From CAXXOK01 sp963675655 (GTDB lineage: Bacteria > Bacillota > Clostridia > Christensenellales > Aristaeellaceae): DNA of 64,000 nt. The notes under the pieces were generated by a model, which was not told where the DNA came from, searched no databases, and was given only the letters and a program-made list of their open reading frames with translations. The stretch covers positions 1 through 64,000 of the forward strand of contig OY776489.1 of NCBI GenBank assembly GCA_963675655.1. The letters run 5' to 3'. A program made the translations under genes and the position numbers. How positions within the stretch are numbered: position 1 is the stretch's first letter; every line of letters starts with the position of its first letter. This document shows, piece by piece, positions 63,816 through 64,000 of this stretch.

Positions 63816-64000
63816 ATGTTTGATATTATCATCATCGGCGGCGGCCCCGGCGGGTATGCCGCGGCAGAGTATGCAGCTGAAAAAGGTTTATCGGTAGCAC
63901 TGGTAGAGCGCAGCCGTCTTGGCGGCACATGCCTGCATCACGGTTGCATCCCCACCAAAGAATACCTGCATGCCTCACAAGTTGCCGGGGAGGCGGAAAC
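63816..64000 (+). CDS. lpdA: Dihydrolipoyl dehydrogenase (partial)
   Basis: Starts at the ATG 63816 (ACAGGAG upstream) and runs off the right edge; 61 codons visible. MFDIIIIGGGPGGYAAAEYAAEKG is the FAD-binding Rossmann motif and GGTCLHHGCIPTK contains the redox-active cysteine pair (CxxxxC). It reoxidises the dihydrolipoyl group of GcvH (L protein), completing the glycine cleavage operon. Confidence 0.95.
   Translation, partial: MFDIIIIGGGPGGYAAAEYAAEKGLSVALVERSRLGGTCLHHGCIPTKEYLHASQVAGEAE

Overview
The window looks like a chromosomal segment of a mid-GC anaerobic member of the Firmicutes (class Clostridia; something near Christensenellales is possible but is only a guess). The support is a rimP-nusA-ylxR-ylxQ-infB-rbfA-nrnA-truB-ribF-rpsO-pnp block, a SpoVB-type flippase followed by a YabN/MazG fusion and HU, strong AAGGAGG ribosome binding sites, consensus sigma-A promoters, a hybrid-cluster protein with ferredoxin, and a split-P glycine cleavage operon. 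REGION BY REGION. 1-747 is the 5' part of a secreted SH3-like protein on the minus strand. 1110-5464 is a compact integrated element in the 3' half of a tRNA-Lys(CTT) gene, bounded by perfect 50-bp direct repeats. It carries a tyrosine integrase, a DnaD-like replication protein, a Lar-like zinc protein, a small-terminase-like HTH protein, a DUF1492/RinA-like regulator and an excisionase-like protein, but no capsid, portal, tail, large terminase or lysis gene. This gene set resembles a phage satellite (PICI-like) more than a simple prophage scar, and it is the most unusual locus here. 5491-12700 holds an atypical OmpR-type regulator, a heavily decayed BcsA-like cellulose synthase pseudogene, a plsC-gltS pair and a sugar isomerase gene with one in-frame stop. 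12720-14286 has flavodoxin and an MsrA-MsrB fusion. 14444-19513 is a complete branched-chain amino acid ABC transporter operon (livJHMGF) with its promoter, an internal attenuator-like hairpin and a strong terminator. 19609-23892 has a cupin, hybrid-cluster protein, ferredoxin, an HD-domain protein and two small secreted proteins. 23916-37091 (minus strand) is the translation and RNA-metabolism block named above, with promoters visible for rimP-nusA and rpsO-pnp. 37319-40942 is the divergent flippase-yabN-hup block. 41584-47111 is a complete rRNA operon on the minus strand (16S, tRNA-Ala, tRNA-Ile, 23S, 5S) with promoter and terminator. 47163-51440 has an acyl esterase, a decayed GH5 glycosidase and a two-gene ABC exporter. 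51486-57787 is a glnS-gltX-leuS operon whose 3' end carries eight 71-72-bp tandem repeats derived from the end of leuS. 57867-64000 is the glycine-inducible gcvT-gcvH-gcvPA-gcvPB-lplA-lpdA operon behind a tandem glycine riboswitch; lpdA runs off the window. HOW THE GENES WORK TOGETHER. The gcv operon supplies the T, H, P1, P2 and (partial) L proteins and an enzyme to lipoylate H, all switched by glycine. The liv operon imports branched-chain amino acids. Hcp with ferredoxin and MsrAB with flavodoxin suggest protection of an anaerobe against nitrosative and oxidative damage. Two decayed polysaccharide genes (bcsA-like synthase, GH5 glycosidase) suggest loss of beta-glucan functions. All calls come from reading the sequence; no database search was run.
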